From NCBI GenBank assembly GCA_900545925.1, contig URAZ01000005.1, positions 1 to 64,000 of the forward strand: a stretch of DNA of 64,000 nucleotides, in the 5' to 3' direction. This DNA is from an uncultured Eubacteriales bacterium (GTDB taxonomy: Bacteria > Bacillota > Clostridia > Oscillospirales > Oscillospiraceae). Each line of letters begins with the position of its first letter. Within the stretch, counting starts at the first letter, position 1. Made by a program: the position numbers and the translations under genes. Under the pieces are notes generated by a model. That model was not told where the DNA came from, ran no database searches, and saw only the letters and a list, made by a program, of their open reading frames with translations. This document shows, piece after piece, positions 1 through 8,695 of the stretch.

Positions 1-78
1 TCTTTTATTCTATCATATTTTTCGCATTTTTTCACCTGAAAACTGCTCGAACAAATGACCTTTTGACCCCAACGTCAT

Positions 79-2202
79 TTATTGATACTGTTCCTGCAGG
101 TATAGATACACTCTTGACTGAACCTTATCTGCCGTTTCGTCCTCTGTCGCGTCTCCGGCCAGATAGGGGGCGAGTTCTTCACGGATGATCTGTTCGACGG
201 AATCTGTCGGATAGTCTGCTACTCGTAGACCATCGACTAGCTGGTAGAACAGATCGATCTCATGCTGCGTGATTGTTTCCTTTTTCAACTGCCCGGCAAG
301 CTGCGCATGCAGGACAGAATCGTTGACAGGCAGGCGCAGCTGCATACTTTCCTGACAGGGCTGCGTCAGCAGGTAGCTCAAAAAAGCCCACGCGCCGGAT
401 TTTTGTTTGCTGTTCGCGTTGATAGCAAATAATTCCGAAAAATGCAGAACGCTGCCGTTTGCATGGTTGCTGGGATATCCGCAGAATACATACTGCTCCA
501 TCGGCGGCAGCAGATAGCGTTCCGCGTTATATGCAATGGTTCCCGCGTCCGCGATCACGTCGTAATACAAAAGCCCGTTGCACGGAAACGGCTCCGCCTT
601 GGCCGCTTCCTGCAATTTTAACAGCTGGAGCTGCGCCTTAAACGAATCCGAATCGAAGCTGCAAGACGCTTTCTCGATATCCACATAATCCCGCGCACAG
701 AGCGCAGCCATCGCCGGTGCATAGTCAAAGCCGTCCTCACCAGCGCTGTTTGCGATAAATGGATAAAGCGGAACATCGGAACTCACACAGGCTTTCAAAA
801 CAGCCTCAGGCGTAAATGCTGCCAGCCGCTTCGGATCGACGGCATAGGTGCTGATGCGATAGCCGACCGGCAGGCGGTAAATGCTGCCGCTCCGAGTCAG
901 AGCCTGACGGATGCCGGAGTACATCGTATCCAGCGGCGCGGAGCTGTCCGCGTTCATCCACGGCAGCAGATCCTCAAACACATCCGCGTCGCGCAGCTGC
1001 TGCCACTGCGTTTCGCTCAGAAGATAGATATCATAGCCCTTGCCAGTTCCAAGCTCGGTCAGTGCCAGTTCTTTTTCTTCGGTGGACTTCGCTTCAATCA
1101 CCGTGACCCGGTATCGCGGATATAGTTTCTGAAATTCACTTGCGTAAACCGTCAGGGGCAGGTCACTGAACGCTGCCTGATATAGTGTGATCTCCGTCGG
1201 CTCCGCCAGCGTTTCGCCGTCCGGCAGCCGTTCGTAGAAGCACGCGGCCTCGATGCTGCTGTTCAATGCGAAAAAGCCCGCGTCTGTGCCAAGAACAGTC
1301 TGGTAATTGTTCGCGGGCGTGGTGGCGTTATCCTTCCAACACAGGACTGCCGAGGCGGTTCCGGTTTCAAAGTCCGGTTGTAACAGGTACTCCTGATTCA
1401 CAAGCAGAAGCCTGCCATCAACATCCAGTCCCATACCATGCACGTCCAGCGCCGCGCAGGAGAACTCCGCTTCCGCCTGTAGCGTCTCAGCGTTCAGCCG
1501 CACGACCTTCTCCGTCTCATAAAGCGTATCGCCCTCGACGCGCACATAGACTGCATCCGGAGCAGCCAGAATTTGCAGCAGCTGCCCGTCAAACGCGGCC
1601 TGCTCCGCAAGCTGCTGCCCATCCACGCCGATTTTGACAACTCGTTCGGCAAACACCAGATAATATGCGCCTCTGCCGCCGTCAAATCCGCGCGGCTCTT
1701 CCGGGTAGACCTCCGCTAGCGGTACTGTGCTGAGAATCGCTCCGCCTGAATCATAGGTCGTGATCGAATAGCGACCTTCCGGTGCGTCCACAGTGACCGG
1801 TTCTCCATCTGCATCAAAATAGAACGCCGGATAAGTCCCCGCAAGCAGCGCCAGCGCATCGCCGGCTTCGCACACGCCATACAGATATTCCGCGTCCGGC
1901 AGCGGGAGTGCTGCAGTACTGCCGTCCGCATCCGTTACGCCAAGCGCCGCTGGAACGTTGGAATAGGAAAAGATCCGTCCGCCCCATATGCATTGCCCCT
2001 CGGCCTGCGTGATCCCCTCCGGCAGCGGCCATGTCGTCTGCCGGTAACACTGCCCATCCGGCAAATTGCGAATGTCAAGCTGCACCTCTGAAGACACCTC
2101 CGGAGGCGTTTTCGCAGGCTCTGCATGAACTTCTTCCTGTGGGGCACAAGCTGTCAGAAAACATAAGCATACGACAAAAAGTACGAGTATGTTCTTTTTC
2201 AT
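79..2202 (-). CDS. Lipoprotein with C-terminal family 1 solute-binding-like domain
   Basis: A 707-residue exported lipoprotein. The N-terminus is a short basic stretch and a hydrophobic segment ending in the lipobox LTAC, so Cys19 would be lipidated and the protein held on the outer face of the membrane. Residues about 40-330 are rich in short beta-like repeats and aromatic/acidic turns, suggesting a propeller-type domain. From about residue 335 the sequence resembles extracellular solute-binding proteins (family 1), with a YDIYLL stretch and a following LLPW segment. No ABC permease or ATPase lies next to it. A paralogue with the same two-part layout lies at 54373-56817, and both end in a similar QSRVxLYxQEQ motif. 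The ligand is unknown; a role in sensing or capture is an inference. Confidence 0.75.
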   Translation of the reverse strand: MKKNILVLFVVCLCFLTACAPQEEVHAEPAKTPPEVSSEVQLDIRNLPDGQCYRQTTWPLPEGITQAEGQCIWGGRIFSYSNVPAALGVTDADGSTAALPLPDAEYLYGVCEAGDALALLAGTYPAFYFDADGEPVTVDAPEGRYSITTYDSGGAILSTVPLAEVYPEEPRGFDGGRGAYYLVFAERVVKIGVDGQQLAEQAAFDGQLLQILAAPDAVYVRVEGDTLYETEKVVRLNAETLQAEAEFSCAALDVHGMGLDVDGRLLLVNQEYLLQPDFETGTASAVLCWKDNATTPANNYQTVLGTDAGFFALNSSIEAACFYERLPDGETLAEPTEITLYQAAFSDLPLTVYASEFQKLYPRYRVTVIEAKSTEEKELALTELGTGKGYDIYLLSETQWQQLRDADVFEDLLPWMNADSSAPLDTMYSGIRQALTRSGSIYRLPVGYRISTYAVDPKRLAAFTPEAVLKACVSSDVPLYPFIANSAGEDGFDYAPAMAALCARDYVDIEKASCSFDSDSFKAQLQLLKLQEAAKAEPFPCNGLLYYDVIADAGTIAYNAERYLLPPMEQYVFCGYPSNHANGSVLHFSELFAINANSKQKSGAWAFLSYLLTQPCQESMQLRLPVNDSVLHAQLAGQLKKETITQHEIDLFYQLVDGLRVADYPTDSVEQIIREELAPYLAGDATEDETADKVQSRVYLYLQEQYQ

Positions 2203-2281
2203 AGTTTTTCTGCATCCCTTGGCTGCTCAAAGCCGATCTTCACGATGATAAATCCACACAACAATCAATTTACATAATATC

Positions 2282-2309
2282 ATTATAAAGCAACCAGAGG
2301 AAAAGTCAA
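2282..2309 (-). promoter_or_regulatory. Sigma-A type promoter for the 707-residue lipoprotein gene
   Basis: Read on the minus strand, TTGACT (2304-2309) and TATAAT (2282-2287) are separated by 16 bp, about 80 bp upstream of the start codon at 2202. Confidence 0.65.
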
Positions 2310-2405
2310 GGATGAAGATGGAAAATAAATCAAAGCATAAAGCACAGCAATGCGCCTCGATTATGCCGCTGCTCCGTCGGCCTGAGAATCGAACCCTGTT
2401 TGATG

Positions 2406-2580
2406 TTAGGCCGCCTGCAAAGCGGAAAATTTGTGGTACTGCTTCTGGTTTTTGTGGAAGAAGCCGCGGATAGTCAGCAGCACGAATGCTGCGACAACAA
2501 AGTAGTAGATCGGCTTTGCGATACCATTTGCACCTTGACCTCTGATACGATAAAGAGCATTACACGGCGTAGTTGGATAA
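2406..2580 (-). pseudogene. C-terminal remnant of a membrane protein
   Basis: On the minus strand an open frame without a usable start codon ends at the TAA at 2406-2408. It reads as a Gly-rich stretch (RGQGANG), one strongly hydrophobic helix (IYYFVVAAFVLLTIRGFF) and a basic tail (HKNQKQYHKF). This looks like the last segment of a larger membrane protein whose front part is gone. I cannot name the family. The rest of the 2203-2770 gap holds the promoter at 2282-2309, a terminator near 2669-2710 and nothing else I recognise. Confidence 0.35.
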
Positions 2581-2668
2581 TTAATTGTTTTAATTAGATT
2601 TTAGTATAAATTTGTTTTTGTGTGCCATTAAAGCTTCCCGTGGCACCAAAATAAAAGTACAGCAGAGT

Positions 2669-2710
2669 AAAAGGACTTGCTGCCTGCGGTTTGCAGACAA
2701 CAAGCCCTTT
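2669..2710 (-). terminator. Terminator of the truncated surface-protein gene
   Basis: On the minus strand a long stem (AAAGGGCTTGTTGTCTGC with its near-complement, GU pairs allowed) closes around a short AAACC loop and is followed by TTTT. It lies 60 bp past the stop codon at 2771. Confidence 0.6.
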
Positions 2711-2770
2711 CGGATGCTTGGGTTACTCGTTATTTCTTTTTTGCAGGGAGAATGCAGCAGATTCCTGAAC

Positions 2771-4195
2771 TCATAGGGCCTTTTTCCACACTGCTCGCAG
2801 CGGCTGTAATGTTCCGGCCTGCAATACAAATGCAGAAACCCAGCTGACCTGATCTTTTGCGGAATATTGCACCGTCAGCCTGATAGACTTTTGGCTTTGC
2901 AGATCGCTCGCTACAGTCGAACTTGCTACCATCTGCCCGTCTGCCGTGTATGCTGCGAGGATATACTGCACGGAGACGCTGGAGGCGGTGTTATTGGTCA
3001 GTGTTACGGTAGTCGAGGTGGCGGAGGAGGAAACTGCATCCAGCGCGTATTTCTCTATCACCGTACTTGCCGTCATGCCGATGTTTACATTCTCCTGAAC
3101 CGGCGGCACAGGCATCCAGTCGCTCCAGACCGTGTCATAGCCTTCCTTCTCGTACTTGACACGCCACCAGCCCTTCGGAACGTCCCACGAATATGCGCCG
3201 TTTGCATCCGTGGTCAGCGGGTTGATCTCATCCCAGTCCGAAGCATCCCACTTCGTCCCGTACTCAGTGCTGGACGGAGCGTGATCCCAGAAGCTGTCGT
3301 CGCTGTCGGCATCGGTATACTCAATCCAGTACGCCGTCGCTGTAACACCAGGCAGTCTGCTGTTGTCGCTGACATCATAAACATAGCCGCTCGGATCGAT
3401 TTTCCATCTGAAGCTGAAAGCTGCTCCGGCAGATTCAGAGGCGCTCAGGAAACCGAATTCTCCAAGAATACTCTCGACATACGAACTGTTCTGCATGGAC
3501 AGCAGCGGCAGAATCAACCCGCACGGGAAGGGCAGGGTAATGCCGGCAGCCGTCAGAATGATGCTCAGCCCCATTGCCGCAACAACACCATTGTTTGCCT
3601 TGGAGGCAGTTTCGAGCCGTTTCAGCGCCGCAGCCTTTTCGGCTTCCCCCATAGAGGATGCAAGAACCGCCTGCCGCGCGTCTTCAAGCGAGACTCTGTT
3701 GTTATCCCATGTGATCAGCTTATCGGCATAGCCAAGTACCTCGACAAAGGAGAAATAGGAATCGATATTCTCTGCCGCACTGATATGCTTGCCATCGATC
3801 AGGAACGTTGTAAGCTTGTCCTTCGTAAAATCAATGATTTCGCCGCGAACCTTATCTTCTCCGTATTCCGCGACCTTGAGGTAAAGCTTGGCTCCATAGT
3901 CGTCCTCCATTACCTCATAGCCGTATTGTCCGGCGTTGCTCGGGTCAAGGTAGGAAGGAATGATATCCGTGAGAATGTTAAAGTCAAGCTGTGCATCTAC
4001 ATCCACCATCTTTATGATGCCGCTCAGCTGCTTATCCGTGCTGACCAGATCCTCAATGCAGTCATGCAGCTTCCCATTCAGTACGTTTTTGATGGGCGTG
4101 CTGGCGCCGTTTACATATCGGGCAGCGCCATAATCGATCGTGCCGGAGAACTGGATCGGTGTTTTCGCCTGCGAGGAAGCAGTTGTGCAGGCCAT
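2771..4195 (-). pseudogene. 5'-truncated gene for a large surface protein
   Basis: The open frame covers 474 codons, but the apparent first residues (MACTTASS) are only the antisense of the aldo/keto reductase gene that begins here. True sequence seems to start near 4165, so the front of the gene, including any signal peptide, is missing. The remaining protein has an all-alpha/beta region, a hydrophobic stretch (about residues 205-230), a carboxypeptidase-regulatory-like beta-sandwich with SGYVYD, TTDANGAYSWDVP and WWRVKYEKEGY motifs (about 265-375), and a C-terminal beta domain. These modules are usual in very large cell-surface proteins of Clostridia. Its terminator at 2669-2710 is intact. 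Product, if any, is unlikely to be exported. Confidence 0.6.
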
Positions 4196-4940
4196 CCAGT
4201 CAGGCTATCGCCTGATCGACACCGCTGCTGCCTATGGCAATGAAGAAGCGGTTGGCCGGGCCATTCGCCGCTGCGGAGTGCCAAGAGAAAATCTGTTCAT
4301 TACCACAAAGCTGTGGATCCCGGACATCAGCTATGAGGGAGCAAAGCGCGGCTTTGCGCTGTCACTGGAAAAACTGGGGCTGGACTATCTTGATTTGTAT
4401 GTGATTCATCAGCCATACCACGATGTATTCGGCGCGTGGCGGGCAATGGAAGAACTGTTCACGGAAGGGAGGGCTCGGGCGATCGGTGTGGATAATTTCA
4501 CACAGGATCACCTGGCGGATTTCCTGTTCTGGAATAAGGTGAAGCCTGCCGTGAATTTACTGGAATGCAATCCGTTTTTCCAGCGTGAGGATGAACGGAC
4601 CTATCTCAAAACGCAGGAAATCCAGATGCAGGCATGGTCGCCGCTGTCTGCCGGTCAGAATGACTTGTTCCATAATGAAATCCTTTGTAAAATTGGAGTT
4701 GCCCATGGCAAATCCGCGGCGCAGGTGGTGCTGCGCTGGCTGACCCAGCGGGGCATCGTGCCGCTGGTCAAATCCTCGAATTCCCAGCGTATGAAGGAAA
4801 ATCTGGACATTTTTGATTTTACGCTCTCAGAAAATGAAATGCAGCAGATTGCCACGCTGGATACCGGGCACACCTGCTTTGCCCCGCGCAATACCGGCGC
4901 ATCCGTGACTGCGTTTTTGGAGCAAGCCGTCGCGGGCTAA
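4140..4940 (+). CDS. Aldo/keto reductase, N-terminally truncated
   Basis: NAD(P)H-dependent aldo/keto reductase of the 2,5-diketo-D-gluconate reductase-like group. The catalytic tetrad is present: Asp in LIDTA, Tyr in AYGNE, Lys in ITTKLW and His in VIHQP; the C-terminal KSSNSQRMKEN cofactor-phosphate motif is also there. The recognisable family sequence starts at CEEAVVQA; the usual N-terminal beta-hairpin and first barrel strand, about 25-30 residues, are absent. The only start in the frame is a GTG at 4140, preceded by an in-frame TAA and without a clear ribosome site. Both this gene and its divergent neighbour are cut at the same point, so a deletion or assembly chimera is likely. Whether it still folds is doubtful. 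Confidence 0.7.
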   Translation: MPENWIGVFACEEAVVQAIQSGYRLIDTAAAYGNEEAVGRAIRRCGVPRENLFITTKLWIPDISYEGAKRGFALSLEKLGLDYLDLYVIHQPYHDVFGAWRAMEELFTEGRARAIGVDNFTQDHLADFLFWNKVKPAVNLLECNPFFQREDERTYLKTQEIQMQAWSPLSAGQNDLFHNEILCKIGVAHGKSAAQVVLRWLTQRGIVPLVKSSNSQRMKENLDIFDFTLSENEMQQIATLDTGHTCFAPRNTGASVTAFLEQAVAG

Positions 4941-5046
4941 GTTCTGTCCGACGGGCGTTGGAAATAAAAAGTGGACTCCCCAAAATGGAAAGTTAGGCAA
5001 GGGAAAACAGGAGCGCCTGAAAAAACGGAAAAGCGGTGCAGCATAC

Positions 5047-5076
5047 TTGCTTTTTGGGCTGTGCTGCTGGTATGAT
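5047..5076 (+). promoter_or_regulatory. Promoter of the fucosidase gene
   Basis: TTGCTT (5047-5052) and TATGAT (5071-5076) with an 18 bp spacer. This lies inside the longest possible open frame, which argues that translation starts at the ATG at 5131 rather than further upstream. Confidence 0.5.
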
Positions 5077-5130
5077 AAGCAAAAATGCGCGGCGCAGATT
5101 GAACGGCCGGGCGGGAAAGGAACAGCGGCG

Positions 5131-6435
5131 ATGACAGAAAGGGAACAGCGGGTACAGTGGTTTCAGGAGGCCCGGTTCGGGATGTTCCTGCATTGGGGAC
5201 TCTACGCGATCCCAGGGCGCGGCGAATGGTATATGAGCGGAGCCCGGATGCCAGCGGAGGAATATGAGCGCTATATGCGGGAGTTTACTGCGAAAGCCTA
5301 TGACCCACGAGACTGGGCGCGTCGGGCAAAACAGGCCGGAATGCGGTATGTCGTACTGACAGCGAAGCATCACGACGGCTTTTGCCTGTTTGACTCGAAA
5401 TTGACGGATTACAAGAGCACAAACGCGCCCTGCGGACGAGATCTGGTGCGGGAATTCGTGAACGCGGTGCGCGCCGAGGGGCTGCGCGTGGGCCTGTACT
5501 ACTCCCTGATCGACTGGCACCACCCGGATTTCCCGAAATACAACGATCCCAACCATCCAATGCGCCAAAATCCTGCTTATCAAAACGAGCAAATCGATTT
5601 TGACCGTTATCTTGCGTACATGCACGGGCAGGTCGAGGAGTTGGTCACAAACTACGGAAAGATTGACATCCTGTGGTTCGATTTTGCCTACGGCGACCTG
5701 CGCGGCGAGGCATGGAAGGCGACAGAACTGATGAAGATGGTGCGCAGCCACCAGCCAGATGTGGTTGTGGACAACCGGCTCGAGGCCAGCGGCGAGGGCT
5801 TTGGAAGTCTCGTCACGGAAAACCCGGCGTATTACAGCGGGGATTTTGTCAGTCCCGAGCAGCTTTTGCCGCCGGAGGGCATCCGCAATGTCCGCGGAGA
5901 GCGCGTTCCATGGGAACTCTGCACGACCATGAACAACAACTGGGGCTATGTGCCCTATGACACGAATTATAAGCCCGCATCCGTGCTGATTCGGAAGCTG
6001 GTTGAGTGCGTCAGCAAGGGCGGCAATATGATCCTGAACGTCGGCCCGGACGCAACCGGACGCTTTCCTGCGCAAAGCTGCCGGCTGCTTGACGAGATCG
6101 GCGCATGGATGGCGCGCAACAGCGAGAGCATCTACGGCTGCGGCAGTGCAGAACTCCCGAAGCCGGACTGGGGCTGGTATACCAGAGGGGCAGGAAAACT
6201 CTATGCGCATGTGCTCGAAGCGCCGCTCGGCCCGCTGCCGCTGACCGGTCTTGTGCCGGAGCGGATCGGTGCAGTGCGCCGTCTCGCGGACGGCGGCGAG
6301 GTGGTGCGCGGCGAAAGCTGGGTTACAAACGCATATGAAAATCTGGCCTTCGTCACCTTCGGAACGATCCCGCAGTATACCTATCCGCTGCCGGACCCAA
6401 TCGATACCGTTCTGGAGATCGAATATAACGAGTAA
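5131..6435 (+). CDS. Alpha-L-fucosidase, GH29
   Basis: A 434-residue GH29 retaining alpha-L-fucosidase that releases terminal fucose from glycans such as mucin or milk-type oligosaccharides. Family signatures are FGMFLHWGLY near the N-terminus, LTAKHHDGFCLFDS, the WFDF motif whose Asp (about residue 184) fits the nucleophile, and GGNMILNVGP near the end of the barrel. No signal peptide is seen, so the enzyme should be cytoplasmic and act on imported oligosaccharides. The ATG at 5131 follows a GGGAAAGGAA ribosome site; an upstream in-frame start at 5047 would overlap the promoter. It has its own terminator, separating it from the peptidase gene downstream. Confidence 0.9.
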   Translation: MTEREQRVQWFQEARFGMFLHWGLYAIPGRGEWYMSGARMPAEEYERYMREFTAKAYDPRDWARRAKQAGMRYVVLTAKHHDGFCLFDSKLTDYKSTNAPCGRDLVREFVNAVRAEGLRVGLYYSLIDWHHPDFPKYNDPNHPMRQNPAYQNEQIDFDRYLAYMHGQVEELVTNYGKIDILWFDFAYGDLRGEAWKATELMKMVRSHQPDVVVDNRLEASGEGFGSLVTENPAYYSGDFVSPEQLLPPEGIRNVRGERVPWELCTTMNNNWGYVPYDTNYKPASVLIRKLVECVSKGGNMILNVGPDATGRFPAQSCRLLDEIGAWMARNSESIYGCGSAELPKPDWGWYTRGAGKLYAHVLEAPLGPLPLTGLVPERIGAVRRLADGGEVVRGESWVTNAYENLAFVTFGTIPQYTYPLPDPIDTVLEIEYNE

Positions 6436-6443
6436 AATCAGCA

Positions 6444-6478
6444 AATCCGCAGTCCGTTCACCCGGACTGCGGATTTTT
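6444..6478 (+). terminator. Terminator after the fucosidase gene
   Basis: A perfect 13 bp stem (AATCCGCAGTCCG at 6444-6456 with its complement at 6463-6475), a 6-base loop and a T run. Confidence 0.85.
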
Positions 6479-6584
6479 GAGACTGGGACTCGACGCGGGA
6501 CATCCGCGCTTGATTTCGGCGGACGGATATCGCATAATAGACGCAGATCAAATCCGGCGTCGCTGGAGAAGGGAACTGTGGAGC

Positions 6585-7934
6585 ATGGAAAAGCAAATAC
6601 AAGCGAACGTCGTTTTTACAGACGATGCGTATCTGAAAACAAGATATTTGCCCCGTGAAGACGGCGGCTATACCATTCGGGTCGGCCGCGGCGGCCGCAG
6701 GGATATTCTGGCCTGCAAGGAACTGTATGGCAAGGCGGTCAAGACAGCGCGGGAACTGGACTGCACGGCCTGCGCATTTGACCTGTGTGCAGCAGCAGAA
6801 CTCGGACAGGAAGGGCTGTTCGCGGCGGTCGAGGGCGTCTGCGGCGGCGCGTATCAGAAAAAATTTGCGCTGGACGGCCGCTGGGAACCGGAACTGACAT
6901 GCAGCTTTCCCGGCGCGGACGCAGTGCAGCTGAAAAAGGCGTGGGAACTTGCCCGATCAATCATGCAAACGCGCAATCTGGTAAACTGCCCGTCTAATCT
7001 GCTCTGGCCGAATATGTTTGCACAGCGGCTGAAAGACATGGCGGAGGGACTTCCAATCGAAGCGGAACTCTATGATAGACAGGCGCTGGAGCGGCTGGGA
7101 CTGCGTGCGCTTCTGACCGTCGGCGACAGCAGTGCCCATGCACCTGTGATGGCCGTCCTGCGCTATACCGGCGCGCCGGGAAGCCGCCGGAGGCTCGGGC
7201 TTGTCGGAAAGGGCGTGACGGTCGATTCGGGCGGGTACAGCCTGAAAGCCGCTTCGTCCATGGCCGGGATCAAGGGCGATATGGCGGGCGGAGCCGCGGC
7301 AGCCGCAGCCGTGCGTGCACTGGCGGCAAACGGTGCGGCTGTCAATGTAACGGCGGTTGTTCCGATCTGTGAAAACCGCATTTCTAATGCGAGCATGCTG
7401 CCTGGCGACGTCATTACCAGCTTCTCCGGCAAAACGATTGAGATTCTGAACGCCGATGCTGAGGGTCGGCTGATTCTTGCCGACGGCCTCGCGTGGGCCG
7501 CAGAAAAGGAGGGCTGCACCCATCTGGCGGATATTGCCACACTGACCGGCGCGATCTGCGCGATGCTCGGCTTTGTGACGACCGGCGTGATGGCTAGCGA
7601 CGACAGGCTTTATGATTGCCTCGCGCGCGCGGCAGCGCGCTCCGGCGAGAAATTCTGGCGCATGCCGGATGATCCCGAATATGAAACCCTGATCGAGAGC
7701 GACTATGCGGACGTCCGAAACACCAGTAAAGACGGCTGCGGCGCAATTACGGCCGGGCTGTTCCTGAAAAAATTCACAGCCGATCGGCCATGGCTGCATC
7801 TGGACATTGCGGGGACGGCGGACAACAGCGGCATCGTCTGGCAGCATCAGGTTCCCGGCGCGACCGGGACTGCCGTCAGTACGCTCTATCATCTGGCGCA
7901 GGTGCTTTTTGAAACAAAGGAGGAAACAGCATGA
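6585..7934 (+). CDS. pepA: Leucyl aminopeptidase, M17 family
   Basis: A 449-residue cytosolic leucine aminopeptidase that removes N-terminal residues from peptides with two divalent metal ions. The metal and active-site motifs are clear: GKGVTVDSGGYSLK (metal-ligand Lys and Asp), KGDMAGG, and NADAEGRLILADGL, the M17 signature. The N-terminal domain is variable as usual. An in-frame extension to 6477 would overlap the terminator of the previous gene; the ATG at 6585 is the better start. The stop overlaps the start of cutC (ATGA), implying translational coupling with that gene and the next. Confidence 0.9.
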   Translation: MEKQIQANVVFTDDAYLKTRYLPREDGGYTIRVGRGGRRDILACKELYGKAVKTARELDCTACAFDLCAAAELGQEGLFAAVEGVCGGAYQKKFALDGRWEPELTCSFPGADAVQLKKAWELARSIMQTRNLVNCPSNLLWPNMFAQRLKDMAEGLPIEAELYDRQALERLGLRALLTVGDSSAHAPVMAVLRYTGAPGSRRRLGLVGKGVTVDSGGYSLKAASSMAGIKGDMAGGAAAAAAVRALAANGAAVNVTAVVPICENRISNASMLPGDVITSFSGKTIEILNADAEGRLILADGLAWAAEKEGCTHLADIATLTGAICAMLGFVTTGVMASDDRLYDCLARAAARSGEKFWRMPDDPEYETLIESDYADVRNTSKDGCGAITAGLFLKKFTADRPWLHLDIAGTADNSGIVWQHQVPGATGTAVSTLYHLAQVLFETKEETA

Positions 7935-8695
7935 ATATGCCCCTAATTGAAGCTTGTGTGGATTCTTACGCTTCCTGCAGGGCGGCGTGGCTTGGCGGCG
8001 CGGACCGGCTGGAACTGTGTGCGCATCTTGTCATCGGTGGAACAACACCTTCGACGGCACTGTTCCGGCAGGTGCAGCGCGATATTCCGGTTAAGACGAA
8101 TGTTCTGATCCGTCCGCGCTTCGGTGATTTTCTTTACAGCAAGGAAGAACAGGAGCAGATGTGCGAGGAGATCCGGATGTACCGCGAACTTGGCGCGAAC
8201 GGCGTTGTGATCGGCGCGCTGACGCCGGACGGCGATCTGGACATACAAAGCATGCGCCGGATGATGGACTGCGCAGGTGGGATGGATGTGACACTGCACC
8301 GCGCGTTCGACATGACACGCGACCCAATGCGGACGCTGGAGGACGCAATTCAACTCGGCTGCAAAACCATTCTCACGTCCGGACAGCAGAAGGACGCGCT
8401 GACCGGCGTGGAACTTCTGCGGGAACTGTATGACAGAGCGAACGGAAGAATCGATATTATGGCGGGCTGCGGTGTGAAAAAATGGAATATTCAAGAAATT
8501 CATGACCGCGCGGGCCTTGTGGTGTTCCATACGACCGGGCGCAAAGACGCGCTCGACAGCGGCATGCGCTACCGCAAGCAGACCGTGGCGATGGGGCTGC
8601 CGTCTTTGTCCGAGTATGAGATCTGGCAGACGGATGAGGAGGAATTCCGTGCTTGCGCCGAGATTGTCCACAGCTTCGCAGGAGCGGGCGCATGA
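7931..8695 (+). CDS. cutC: CutC family protein
   Basis: A 254-residue CutC/PF03932 TIM-barrel protein. Typical segments are IEACVDSYASCRAA, GADRLELCAHLVIGGTTPS, VLIRPRFGDFLYS, LHRAFDM and the later LTSGQQ and IMAGCGV strands. The family was first tied to copper tolerance in Escherichia coli, but its biochemical activity is uncertain, and in gut bacteria it often lies near glycosidase and peptidase genes. Here it is joined by four-base ATGA overlaps to pepA upstream and to the transglutaminase-like gene downstream, so it is made with those proteins. No copper transporter or copper regulator lies nearby, which weakens a copper role in this organism. Confidence 0.88.
   Translation: MNMPLIEACVDSYASCRAAWLGGADRLELCAHLVIGGTTPSTALFRQVQRDIPVKTNVLIRPRFGDFLYSKEEQEQMCEEIRMYRELGANGVVIGALTPDGDLDIQSMRRMMDCAGGMDVTLHRAFDMTRDPMRTLEDAIQLGCKTILTSGQQKDALTGVELLRELYDRANGRIDIMAGCGVKKWNIQEIHDRAGLVVFHTTGRKDALDSGMRYRKQTVAMGLPSLSEYEIWQTDEEEFRACAEIVHSFAGAGA

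Noticed and set aside
2380..2400. A T-arm-like GGTTCGATTC on the minus strand suggesting a tRNA
   Set aside because: The flanking T stem pairs poorly and no acceptor, anticodon or D arm can be formed around it.
2867..4243. A 458-codon plus-strand open frame
   Set aside because: It is antisense to the surface-protein gene, has no ribosome site and reads as low-similarity Arg/Cys-rich sequence.
4993..6444. A 483-codon minus-strand open frame
   Set aside because: It is antisense to the fucosidase gene and crosses its terminator and promoter.
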